Source: Coriaria nepalensis
Lineage: Eukaryota; Streptophyta; Magnoliopsida; Cucurbitales; Coriariaceae
Length of the DNA: 64,000 nt
Direction: 5' to 3'
Assembly (NCBI GenBank): GCA_027186245.1
Contig: CP114500.1
Coordinates: forward strand, 7,512,001 to 7,576,000
Shown here: in pieces, positions 24,467 to 35,320 of the stretch
Layout of the letters: each line of letters opens with the position of its first letter
Position numbering within the stretch: the stretch's first letter is position 1
Made by a program: the position numbers and the translations under genes
The notes under the pieces: model-generated
Database searches by the model: none
What the model saw: only the letters and a program-made list of their open reading frames with translations
Told to the model about the DNA's origin: nothing

Positions 24467-24609
24467 TGAGGTTTGATTGACTAATATACTAATGCCACGT
24501 TTACAGCTGTTTATATGTTTCTGCTTTTCACATTTTCGGGCGAAAAGAGCCTTCAAGCCCAGAGCCCAGAGGGTGATTGAATGAGTGGGCAAAATGAGCT
24601 CAAATTTGA

Positions 24610-24715
24610 GGCCCATACACCTACAAAACAATGGCAGACTGACGGAGCTGAATAGGTAAAGGCCCATGTCATATACGGGCCTAGGGGATATATGAATTAA
24701 AAATGGGTAGGGTTT
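24610..24715 (+). promoter_or_regulatory. Site II and telo-box elements of the eL6 promoter
   Basis: GGCCCAT (site II, inverse of ATGGGCC) occurs at 24610-24616 and 24661-24667, and TAGGGTTT (inverse telo-box AAACCCTA) at 24708-24715, ending about 73 nt before the eL6 ATG. This combination is typical of plant ribosomal-protein promoters bound by TCP and PURalpha/TRB proteins. Confidence 0.7.
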
Positions 24716-24788
24716 TAGGTTTGTACCTCATCTTTCATCCTCCATTTCAGTGAGAGAGAGAGAACCAGAGGGTTGAAGAGCTGCATCA

Positions 24789-26218
24789 ATGGCGCCGAAT
24801 GTTCCCAGAGTTAATAGCCGGAATCCGGATCTGATCCGAGGTGTTGGCAAGTACGCGAGGTCGAAGATGTACCACAAAAGGGGACTGTGGGCTATCAAGG
24901 CCAAAAATGGTGGAGTCTTCCCTCGCCACGATGCTAAGCCCAGGGCGGAAGCTCCAGCTCAGAAGCCGCCCAAGTTTTATCCTGCCGACGATCTGAAGAA
25001 GCCACTCGTCAACAAGCGCAAGCCCAGGCCGACTAAGCTCAGGTCTTTGTCCACACACACTTTTTTTATCCTCTCTGGCTTGTTCTATCTGCATCTGAAA
25101 TCAAATTGCACCTGACCTTGTTGCTATTTGATTAAATGAAAAAAGCAAGCTGAGAAAGTGGCAGAATTTTCAAAATTCTGGGCCACATAAACCTGCCAAA
25201 TTGTTGGCTTATGATTAGCTCTTTCAACATTCTTACTAGTGTATATAATATACTGGATAACAATTTTAACATTGATGGTTAATAGGTGTATTTTTTTTAG
25301 ATGTTAAATGAGGATCCTTGCTACTCTTATCTGATGAGTAGATTTATATTAGACATATTGTTTGTGGGAGGATTTTGAATTGAGATTTTGATTATCCTCT
25401 CTGCAGGGCTAGCATTACTCCAGGTATTGTTCTCATCATCCTCACCGGTAGATTCAAGGGGAAGCGAGTTGTGTTTCTGAAGCAGCTTTCCTCTGGTTTG
25501 CTTCTCGTAACTGGTGAGTTTTCATTTCTTTGGCAACTAGTTTGATTGCTTTGATTCTTACTTCTTTTTCGCCATTTGATATTCTCTGTTTCTAGCTTAA
25601 AATGAATTTTCTCTTCGTTTAAGAAAATACAAATATGAGGTTTGTGAGTAAGTGAAGAACATCTCTTCATTATGGTTTTTCCTTGCATGAGGACCTTGTT
25701 TTTTAATAAGATTTCTCATATTTGTCAATGTAGGACCATTCGTGATCAATGGTGTTCCTCTAAGAAGAGTGAACCAGTCTTATGTCATTGGAACTTCCAC
25801 AAAAGTTGATATTGCCGGAGTCAATGTCGAAAAGTTTGATGATAAATATTTCTCAAAGGAGGCAGAAAAAAAGAAAAAGAAGGGAGAGGGTGAATTCTTT
25901 GAAGGAGAGACAGAGGTCTGTCATTTGCCCCTTTGTCATCATTCTAATCCTACCTGGTTCATTAGATCACTTTGAATCCTTTTTTCTTCTCTTTATTTAT
26001 TTATTTATTATTTTTATGTTGGTTCTCCATGCTCTAATTTTTGGTTTTCTTATGCAATGTAGGAGAAGAAGGTTCTTCCTCAAGAGAAGAAAGATGACCA
26101 AAAAGCAGTGGACACAGCATTGATCAAATCTATCGAGTCTGTTCCAGAATTGAAGGCCTATTTGGGTGCCAGGTTTTCTCTAAAGTCAGGCATGAAGCCT
26201 CATGAGCTTGTATTCTAG
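24789..26218 (+). CDS. RPL6: 60S ribosomal protein eL6
   Basis: Cytosolic large-subunit ribosomal protein, 232 aa, four exons: 24789-25042, 25407-25513, 25734-25915, 26063-26218. Recognised by the core [48 protein letters not shown]-like [13 protein letters not shown], the Lys-rich segment [14 protein letters not shown] and the C-terminal [22 protein letters not shown] split across the last exon. Length equals the usual plant eL6. It is read divergently from histone H3.1, and its promoter has site II and telo-box motifs. Confidence 0.95.
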
Positions 26219-27929
26219 AGGAAATAGGCTTTCACTCTTCTTTTCGTCTCCTGTTCTGTATTTTATAAATTTGGTTTTGCTCATTCACTTTGCTCTACTT
26301 TTGTTGGTACAACACAAGAGGCTAGATCTGATTTTACATGGTAGATATACATTTTATAATTTCTTTTCTATCCAAATTTTTGTTTTTTCGGTTTATTTAT
26401 GATTGCCATTGTTCGTCTCCTCAGTATATTTTGTCAATGATGTATTAATACTAGGGGGAATTTCCTAAGCACTCTTGAAAGAAATATGCTTTTGTAAAAT
26501 GTCCAAGATCCAAAAAAAATTGCAAAATACCCCTTTTTTTTTTTTTACTATAAAATTATTATTTTATCCTTATTTCTATTAATCTACCATTTCTTTCTTT
26601 TTCCTCCGTTATGTTTTTTTTTATAAGTTGAAGTTATTTATCTATTTCTATATTTCTCATGTTTTATACTTTTTTCTCGTTTCTAGTTTATTAATTTATG
26701 ATTTCTTTTATTTTAATGATTTTGAGATCTGAAAATCTTGGATCTAATTCAAAATCTTTCTGACATATTTTTTTATTTTTAACTCTCATTATTATAATTT
26801 GATCTATCTAAGTTTGTATATTTTTAGTTTTTTTTTTAATCTACAAATTATGAACGGGCGACGAACATAAAATTTGAAAAAAAATCATAAGATGATGGAG
26901 TATATCGACTATTATATTAATTGTGGTTGAGATTAGTCATAGCTGATCATAATTGATGTAATGGACAATCATGGTTGATCATACCCGGTGATCCCTTGTT
27001 AGTCATTATCGATCTTCGATGGTCATTATCGATTCATGACTGATAATCATTATCGATTCATATTGATCATACTCATCATGAATTTTATGACAGACATCGA
27101 TAAAAATTGCTGAAATTTTCATATGACGGACTCATCGATTTAGTTTTTCTACGTACCACTTGGCCTTCGTCCTTCAGCATCTCGAAAACTAAGTTCATGA
27201 AATTCGTTTTCAGACTTTTCTGTTTATCTCTCTTTATATATCTTTAACTTAATTTAAAGGTACTTTTGGTTTTAGGTAGTTTGCAAAAAGAAACCAAAAT
27301 AAGAGTATTATTCAAGATAGCAGGAGTGTAATCCATGCTAACGTACACTAATGTTTTCAAGTTGGATTGGGGTTGGCAAGGGATGCTCAGTTCGAATTGG
27401 CCCAAATCGATCTAGTGAAATTGAAAGAGGGCGTTAGTTAGGGTTCGATTTCGTTGGTAAAAATTTAATCTGAATATAATTTATTTTGATTTGATTTTTC
27501 TTTTAAGATTTGAAGGTGGAAATGAAATTATTAATTAATTAATTTATTTATTTATTTATACGGGTTTTTTAAATATTATTTAAATTATGGATAAATATGC
27601 AATTGCTTGTTTACCAGGCCATGGACTCGGTCACTCGGGCTTCGGACCTAGAAGCAGTACCCGGCCCAGAAAGCACCGAAAGGTCATGAGATTGATCCAC
27701 AGTCCACTCAGTAGAGTAACTGGGCGTAGAATAAGCTTGCCCTCTCTTTCAAGTCTGAACAAACACTAGAACCTTCCTATTTCTTCTTAACGGGGGTTTC
27801 TCTAGGGTTTATCAAATCCCCAAACTTGGTAAATCCCCATCAATTCTGAAACCCAATGCTCTAATTCTTCTCCAAATAGCGTTCTAGAGTGACGATCATA
27901 AATTGAGTGATTGCATTTTAGAGCTCCAA
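26219..27929. other. Intergenic region upstream of the DnaJ gene
   Basis: 3' flank of eL6, then T-rich DNA to about 26850. GATCAT/TATCGAT-rich sequence follows at about 26930-27070, where TCATTATCGAT recurs three times (near 27003, 27024, 27049). A single 60-codon ORF at 27587-27769 is not convincing. The DnaJ 5' leader begins somewhere after 27780. Confidence 0.5.
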
Positions 27930-30900
27930 ATGGGTCGCTCCAATGGATTCAAGCTCGTCAGCCGGTTGGCTCGCTCCTCTCTATCTTCCTCGTTACTCCA
28001 TGTCTGCCGGAGCGAAGTATAACATCACCTCCCTGTCTTCGATTTTATTATCATCCATTTGATTCAACGATACTTCGATTTTAAGTTTTTCTTAGGTTTG
28101 GTTGACTTGCTTCGTTATTCTTAGGTACACGAGACTGTGTGTCGAGAGGTTTATACTAGGCGATTCAGTTCCGGCGCTTCCAATCCATTTAGTTTATTTG
28201 GAACCTACGTTCAGAAAAATGGTATTTGAATTTGATTTCTTTTCCAGTATTTAGTTACCTATCTTTGCTGTATTGACTCGAAGAATTCAAAAGAAGAAGA
28301 AAGAGTGTAGGTCATCTAAGATTATTATACGATAGTATTTAATTTTCTCTTCCATGAGTTACTACATGATTTTGTTGCTCACTACTTTTACTGATTTTTA
28401 TGATTATTCAGTGAATCAGAAAAATTGGCTACTGCTGGGAGTTGTAAATGCAAATTATGGAGCAACAAGATCAATTCACGGCACTGGTGCGAAATCTAAT
28501 ATATTTTTTAATCCAAATCAATCTATATGTATGAATTTGCTCTGCCCTGCCCCCCCCCCCCCCCCTCCCCCCCACACACACACAACACGCACGTGGGCAC
28601 AAACTTTATGAAGCTGTTGGCCATTTTATTTAGTTTAGGATTATATTATTTACCTTTTCATTTTTCCTCCATATTATATCAGCATCTATGGCCGCGAGAG
28701 ATTTTTATGATGTATTGGGTGTAAGTAGAAATGCTACTGCATCGGAGATAAAGAAAGCTTATTATGGGGTATTTTTTTTGCCTCAACCCTTCTAAAAGTT
28801 TTTCTTAATAGGATGGTTCGAGTAACATTTTCGTAAAATACCTTGAACATATAGTCTAAAGTACTTTTCTGTTTCCCAGCTTGCCAAGAAACTTCATCCG
28901 GATACAAATAAAGATGATCCTGATGCAGAAAAAAAATTTCAAGAAGTTAGTAAAGCATATGAGGTAACCTTTTTCTAAATCCATGGAGCTCTATGTGAAC
29001 TTCTTTTTCTTATGATATCTGTTGGCTATACTAAGAGGTATCTATCAATGGTTTCAGATTCTGAAAGATGATGAGACTCGTCAACAGTATGATCAGGTAT
29101 GGTTTCTTCCTTTCTCCATTTCCACTTTTCTCTGCGTTCTCCTATAGGTAGTAATAGATCTTGCTCGTACACATGTAATTATGTCATTATTTCTTTCATA
29201 AGTCTTATATCTTTCACTCAAACAGAAATTGTTATCATGCTGTTAATTGTCCAATTTTCATAGGTTGGCCATGATGCATATACACGGAAAGACCAGGGTG
29301 GATTTCCTGGAGATGGTTTTGACCCATTTAGTGGAATATTCCGAGGTTTTGATGTAAGGGTTTCACTTTAGTTTCTCTGTTCCTTAAGAAATTCCCTGTG
29401 TTGTGGCTTCTATTTTAGTCACCATGCAGTGTTGTGTTTTGAGCTTTAGTAAATCTTTGTACAACTTGATTTTTATTATGTATCCTGGATTTGTTGTAGT
29501 TGTAGGTTTTTTATGTACCATATAGTTGGCCAATGATGATCTGTTAAGCTTCTGTTTATGTATTTGAACATTAAACTGACTATAATCTCCAACTTAGAGA
29601 TGTACTGTGAAAATGCTCTTGAGATTTTAGCTTGTTTGGTTTTGACTTCAATAATGTATCCTGGTGTTTTTGTAGTCTCAGTTTATTTATATACCATAGA
29701 GTTGACTAACAAGGAAATTGCCTTCCCATTAAACTTGTGTTTATGCCTTTTTGAAGTTTGAACACTAAACTGGCTACAATCTCTAGAATTTAGAGATGTA
29801 CTGTGATTATGCTCTACTATCTTAGCTTTTATGATTTTTTGGGTTTCAATTGCATTTTAAAACTAATGTGGCATTTCTCATGATTCATGCTATGGCACTT
29901 CTCAATGTGGAGAACAGTTCTCAAATATATTCCATCAAAACTTTGGCGGGGAAGATGTTAAGGTGTTAACCATGTCCCTTTGTTAATTTTCTACCATAGA
30001 CTTTGATTGATTGACAATTGACATGCACATCATTGTTTGTGTTTGTATTATCTAGGTTTTATTGGAAATATCTTTTATGGAAGCTGTCCAAGGATGCTCT
30101 AAAACTGTGATGTTCCATGCTGCTGTGGCATGTGAAGCTTGTGGTATGCTAAGCCTATTTATTTTGTAACTTTAACCTCGATTTGTAATTTGACTACCTT
30201 TGTAGGGATTTGGTTCACTGCTTTGTTTAGCCTGTTTAATTTAATCTGGAATCTCGCAGGTGGGAGCGGTGTGCCACCTGGAACTAGACCTGAAACATGT
30301 AAACGCTGTAAAGGCTCAGGCATGGTTAGTTCTATCATGACAAAATATCACTTGATTTTCTGCAGCTAAAGTGGCTTCTGCCATTCTTAATTCTTTTTCT
30401 TTTGTTCTCTCATATCAGACGTTTATGCAAACTGGCCCATTAAGAATGCAAGCTACATGTACACAGTGTGGTGGAACTGGGAAAGTTGTATCGGTATGTT
30501 GTTGTAGTTCTTTATCCAGTTTCTTATTCTGATCTATTTGGTTATGATTTTCCTCCAGCTCTGGTTTAAATCTATTACTCTCTTCTTCTCAGAGTTTCTG
30601 CAAGTCTTGCAGGGGTGAAAGAGTTGTGAAAAAAATGAAGTCGGTTAAGTTAGATATCGTCCCAGGTAAATTTATCATTCTGATATGTTATTTGTTATGC
30701 TTTGATAATTTTTTCTCGTCATTATACTGCTCATTAATTCAATCTTATTGATTAAATTATAGAGTCTGTGGGTGTTTGACTACATATTTACATGATTTAC
30801 AGGGGTAGATGATAATGAAACTATAAAGGTGTTTAGGAGTGGAGGTGCAGATCCTGATGGAAATCAACCTGGCGATCTTTATGTTACTGTTAAGGTACAT

Positions 30901-31841
30901 AGAGTATAATTTTTCTTCTACTTCTCTTACCCCTCTCACAATACCTTGCTAATAAACTTGTTTTTCTTGTTATACCCCCAACAGGTCCGGGAAGACCCTG
31001 TTTTCCGTCGAGAAGGATCTGATATTCATGTAGATGCTATTTTAAATGTCACACAGGTAACACTTTCTTACCTTTCCTATATAAATATATTTATATATAC
31101 ATTTGTTTTATTTGGGAAGAGCTTTACACCCTGTACTTAATCATGGTTACATGGTTGCTCTGGTGCAGGCTGTTTTGGGAGGAACCATCCAGGTCCCAAC
31201 TCTTACTGGGGATGTTGTCCTCAAGGTTTGCATTTACATTAATTCAAAAAAATTTCTGAAATGATAAAATCTTTGATTCCTTTAAAAGGGATTTCTGTCA
31301 CTGTCTATTGTAGTATCCATCTTCTTCATTCTTATTGTTTTGGCCAATCAAATAGGGTTTCCTTTGTTGATTAATTTTTCAGGTCCGGCCCGGCACCCAG
31401 CCTGGTCAAAAGGTTGTTTTGAAGAAGAAAGGTAACAATTTTCTGATTTGTTCTTTGCTTATAGAACATTTATAAATGGCCCCCGTTTTCACCACCTTGG
31501 TGATATTTTTCTTTTTAACAGGAATTAAGACAAGAAACTCGTTCTCATTTGGGGATCAATATGTTCATTTCAACATCAGCATTCCAACGTATGTTTCTCT
31601 TCTCTATTGGTCGGATCTTTTTCTTATTGTCAAGTTTGTAAATAACAATTAACCAAATGGGTGGTCGCGGAAGATCGAACTAGCAAGACACATATACATT
31701 ACTGTCTTCGATGTTTTCGAATTGTTTCAATGCAGGAGTCTTACTCCAAGGCAAAGAGAACTGATCGAAGAGTTTGCCAAAGAAGAGCAAGGAGGAGGAG
31801 AGTACGATAACAAACGTGCTGCTGCTGGGGGTTCTGGATAG
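27930..31841 (+). CDS. Mitochondrial DnaJ chaperone (GFA2-like, type I Hsp40)
   Basis: Type I J-protein that stimulates mitochondrial Hsp70; Arabidopsis GFA2 is needed for polar-nuclei fusion and synergid death. The model is 448 aa in 18 exons, all in frame: 27930-28016, 28125-28221, 28412-28486, 28683-28768, 28880-28963, 29060-29098, 29264-29353, 29918-29962, 30056-30143, 30260-30324, 30419-30493, 30593-30665, 30803-30894, 30985-31056, 31169-31225, 31383-31431, 31522-31588, 31736-31841. An Arg/Ser-rich presequence ([20 protein letters not shown]) precedes a J domain ([23 protein letters not shown] at 121-123). A Gly/Phe stretch and four zinc-binding repeats follow ([32 protein letters not shown]), then the C-terminal substrate-binding domain ([23 protein letters not shown]). 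The last repeat has Glu-Arg in place of Gly, as in plant homologues. Confidence 0.93.
28550..28585 (+). repeat. C-run and (CA)n microsatellite in DnaJ intron 3
   Basis: Sixteen C, one T, seven C, then a CA dinucleotide run. It lies about 65 nt after the exon 3 donor and could vary in length between individuals. Confidence 0.75.
29480..29830 (+). repeat. Tandem duplication within DnaJ intron 7
   Basis: About 29480-29634 recurs as about 29655-29830. Both copies start TGTATCCTGG, then share TTGTAGT, TACCATA(T/G)AGTTG, CTAA-type and TTTATG words, and end TTAGAGATGTACTGTGA and ATGCTCT. The copies are diverged by substitutions and indels and lie wholly in the intron. Confidence 0.7.
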
Positions 31842-32529
31842 AAAATCAAAGATGACTTTCGTATATTTATTTATTTATTTATTTATTATCATATTTTTCC
31901 ATGCCTGATAAGTCATCTGGTCACATAATTGAGATGCTAGAGAGAAGATAAATTGAAAGGATAAGTCATAGATAGAGAGAGTCAGAGACTCTTCCAACCC
32001 CTGAAGTTTTGTAGGAGGGGAGCTTGGGTTAGTGACTTTCTTGTTTCCAAGTACTTTTAATTCAAGTATGGATGTGTAATATTTTTCCCCAACAAATCTA
32101 ACATTATTAATGTGATAACCTTTTTTATTTAAAAGAGCATACACTAAATTTGAAGATGTGACATCAATTAATATAAAGCATAATGTCAGAATGTTTAATG
32201 TTATTGGTTAATTAAGATAAGTTAATTTTTTTTATCTATAGTAATATCTTAACAAAATTGTACTGAAATTATAAAAAAGTAAAAAAAATAAAATAAAATA
32301 AAATAAAAATGAAAGTAAACATCATTTATCAGAAAATGATGAGTATTGTTTGGTGGTAAGGGGTATGTGATTTGGGCCTGAAAATAAGAAAGCCTGGAAT
32401 ATTCTTATGATCCATGTGGGAATCTGGCCTAGGCCCAGCCCAATTTTACCGAACATTGTTCCTATCCTTGTAATAACTGATGATTAGTCACTCCAGTTTC
32501 TGCAAAGTGAAGGGAAGGAGAAAAAAAAA
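31842..32529 (+). other. Intergenic region between DnaJ and PSRP2 genes
   Basis: DnaJ 3' flank with a TTTA repeat at about 31865-31887, AT-rich DNA with (AAAAT)n near 32287-32310, then site II-like GGGCCTG and GGCCCAGCCC at about 32375-32440 before the PSRP2 start, consistent with a promoter for a translation-related gene. Confidence 0.45.
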
Positions 32530-34049
32530 ATGGCTTCTATCTCATCCATATTATCACCACCCAATCTTCTCCAAAACCCTTCAAACTCCATAAAAACTCC
32601 ATTAATTATCTCCCACCAAGCTCTGAAACCTGCCCCTTTTCACAGCGTTCTGGGATTCAGATTATCGCCGTTAGTTCTGACGCCTAGAGATTCGTCGACG
32701 CTAGTATTTGCCGTAGCAGAAGAAACGCCGGTAATTGTACAGGACCCTTCTTCTGAGGCGGCGAGAAGACTCTACGTCGGTAACATTCCAAGGACTGTAA
32801 CCAACGAGGAGCTCTCTCGTATTGTTGAAGAACATGGCGCCGTAGAGAAGGCTGAGGTTCGTAATTCCTACTCACTAGTGTTTACTGTGAATTCTGTTTT
32901 TTTTTTTCCAATTTGGAAAAATTAAGGTTTTTTTTAAGTTTATTGTGTGAAAATCCAGCGTACTCTGCTAAAAGCTGTTACCTTTTGTCATCTAACTAGT
33001 AACATTTGGTTTGGCCTTTTAAAACTGCAGTCTAATAGTTGAGTTTGCAAAAGCTTTTAAAACTGTAGTATGTAATTTAAGCTGAATTTTCCAATCAAAC
33101 TGCGGTTTCAAACGCTGAACCAAAATGCACCTAGGAATCTAGAGTCCTAGACTCTTACATCATGTAGTGATATCATGAAAGCGTAGTAGCCTAAAAGTGT
33201 TTATATCAAGAGATTTCAAGGTCATATTAGCAAGACCCCCTTTGGGAGTGCTTATTTTTGGTCAAAGTGCAAAATAAATATGTCGTCATGTTTGGTAGAA
33301 AAAGTTCTAAGTGCTTATTGATGCTTCTTAAAATAAGTATATTTTATTTCTACTTATAAATTATTTATTATTTATAAATATATTTTTTTAAGCACTTCCA
33401 AACGGGCTAAAAGTTTATCGCGCTCTCAAAAGGTGATGTATGATAAGTACTCTGGAAGGAGCCGAAGGTTCGCCTTTGTTACGATGAAAACCGTGGAGGA
33501 TGCTAATGCCGTTGTTGAGAAACTCAACGGAACAGTAAGTGTTAATATCCACAAAAGTTTACACGAAAAATACAAAATCCCTGTCTTATGTGTAATTCTT
33601 GATGTAGTTTGATGTTTAATTAACAACAGGAAATTGGAGGACGAGAGATTAAAGTAAATATTACAGAGAAACCGATACAGACATTGGATTTCTCGATTCT
33701 CCAAGCAGAGGAGTCCAAATTTGTTGATACCCCACACAAAGTTTACGTCGGGAATTTGTCAAAAACAGTTACAACAGAGTCGCTTAAAGAGCTTTTCTCC
33801 GAGAAGGGAAACGTAGTCGGGGTGAAACTTTCCCGGGTTCCAGGAACTTCCAAAGCGAGCGGTTTCGGGTTTGTTAGTTTCTCTTCGGAAGAAGAAGTAG
33901 AAGCTGCCATTACATCTTTCAACAATAAAGTAAGTTGTTTCCTTTCACGATGCCAACTGAATATCTTCTTACCTGTAGTTGTTTTGATAATAATTTGTGT
34001 TTATATGCAGTGGGTGGAAGGTCAAAAAATCCGTGTAAACAAGGCTTAA
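32530..34049 (+). CDS. PSRP2: Chloroplast small-subunit ribosomal protein cS22 (PSRP2)
   Basis: Plastid-specific 30S ribosomal protein with two RRM domains, 255 aa, four exons: 32530-32856, 33433-33534, 33630-33929, 34011-34049. A Ser/Pro-rich transit peptide covers about the first 60-65 residues. RRM1 has RNP2 LYVGNI and RNP1 RRFAFVTM, RRM2 has RNP2 VYVGNL and RNP1 GFGFVSFS. The linking stretch VMYDKYSGRSRR, EIGGREIKVNITEKP and the exact end EGQKIRVNKA match the spinach cS22 protein as I remember it, which separates it from the generic cp28-cp33 ribonucleoproteins. Intron 1 contains a MITE-like insertion. Confidence 0.92.
33236..33407. mobile_element. Small MITE-like element in PSRP2 intron 1
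   Basis: About 172 bp with terminal inverted repeats: left CCCCCTTTGGGAGTGCTTA, right (as reverse complement) GCCCGTTTGGAAGTGCTTA. The interior is AT-rich. Target-site duplication is unclear, so the superfamily is not assigned. It ends about 26 bp before the exon 2 acceptor. Confidence 0.6.
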
Positions 34050-35121
34050 GACGGTTCGATTCGGCTCCGCAACATGTAGTAGTTCTTGGAGAGGGGAGTT
34101 GTGTATTTTTGTGTGTAAGTTTGTATCAGGAAGGTAGAATCTCTTGAACTTGGAACGATGAATGTAACAGTGTTTTGAGTTTTCCCGTCCACTATCATTT
34201 AACTCCTCATCATCCAATAACTTCCCTAAAGAATGTAACCTTCACATAAAAAACTGGCTTAGGTCATGCACGCAGACACGATTGGTCTGTGCCTCTCTTT
34301 CATTTTCGAAGTTGATTGATTTATCCATTTTCTAGGCCCTTGCGTTATTTCTGATCTTCTTTTTATGCATGTGTCTTTTGACTAAAATTGTGATTTCCAG
34401 CAAACAACACGAGAGAGCAATGAAGGTAAGAGTATACAAGGGTTTTGTTTGTGTTTTGAGTGATAGGTTGTGAAAGAGACTACTCCCAAGTTTTTATAAA
34501 CAAAACCGAAACAAACATGGATTACTTATGGAGTTGTATTTTCATTTATTTGAAGGTTTAAAGTTAGTATATTAGAAAATAGTGCTATCACTTGATTGAA
34601 TCATTATACTTTGAGGAGTTAAAGAGACTCCTAAGTCATCTATATTCATTCATATGTGAAATTATATTTGTAATATACCCATACAACTTTATAGTTATTA
34701 TATTGTATGATGTTTTGATCTCAAAATATTATTGAATCATTTGAGATGAATCCAATATCATCAATCGTATGATGTTTTCACAATGTTCTAACTCTTTCAT
34801 GATACAATTTTAGTAATTAATTTTTCTATAATACATATTAAATTAATCATAAATTTCTTTATTATTTATATAAATATTCTATGATATATGAATTATGCTA
34901 TATATTAATAATATTTTTAATATATTTTTCATTTAATAATATACTTTCCATCAAACAGTTTAGGAGAGCGGCTTATATATTTGATAACATGCTTTCCATC
35001 AAACCATAGTCTTCTCATTACGAAAATGAAACGACACCGTTTAAATGACGTGGCCAGCAATAAGACGGACAAGACCCACGACTCCCCGCCAATATCACAC
35101 ACGTCATATTCAGTCTCGAAA
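34050..35121. other. Intergenic region between PSRP2 and cohesin genes
   Basis: PSRP2 3' flank, then AT-rich DNA to about 35010. A palindromic AAACGACACCGTTT lies at 35029-35042, a word often seen in plant promoters. No gene seen. Confidence 0.5.
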
Positions 35122-35148
35122 TGGCGCCAATTTTCGCTTTCCCGCGCC
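35122..35148 (+). promoter_or_regulatory. E2F-like sites of the cohesin promoter
   Basis: TGGCGCCAATTTT (from 35122) and TTTCCCGCGCC (35138-35148) match the E2F consensus TTTSSCGC in both orientations. They lie about 175-200 bp upstream of the ATG and suggest G1/S control, which suits a cohesin subunit. Confidence 0.6.
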
Positions 35149-35212
35149 CCAATTCATAATCCCCTCCCTTTCATTCTTTCCTTCTTTAACTCTCTCAACA
35201 TAAACCCTATTT

Positions 35213-35236
35213 TCTCTCTCTCTCTCTCTCTCTCTC
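35213..35236 (+). repeat. (CT)n microsatellite in the cohesin 5' leader
   Basis: TC dinucleotide run about 85 nt before the ATG at 35321. Confidence 0.75.
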
Positions 35237-35320
35237 CTTAAATCCTGTAAATCAATCAAGCTTTGCGTCTCGGCCTCCACGATCTAAGTAGACAGACTTC
35301 CGAAGAAGAAGAGGAAGAAA

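Noticed and set aside
27000..27075. Recurring TCATTATCGAT words, considered as a CRISPR-like array
   Set aside because: Three imperfect copies with no uniform spacer length in a plant nuclear region; simple-sequence drift is enough to explain them.
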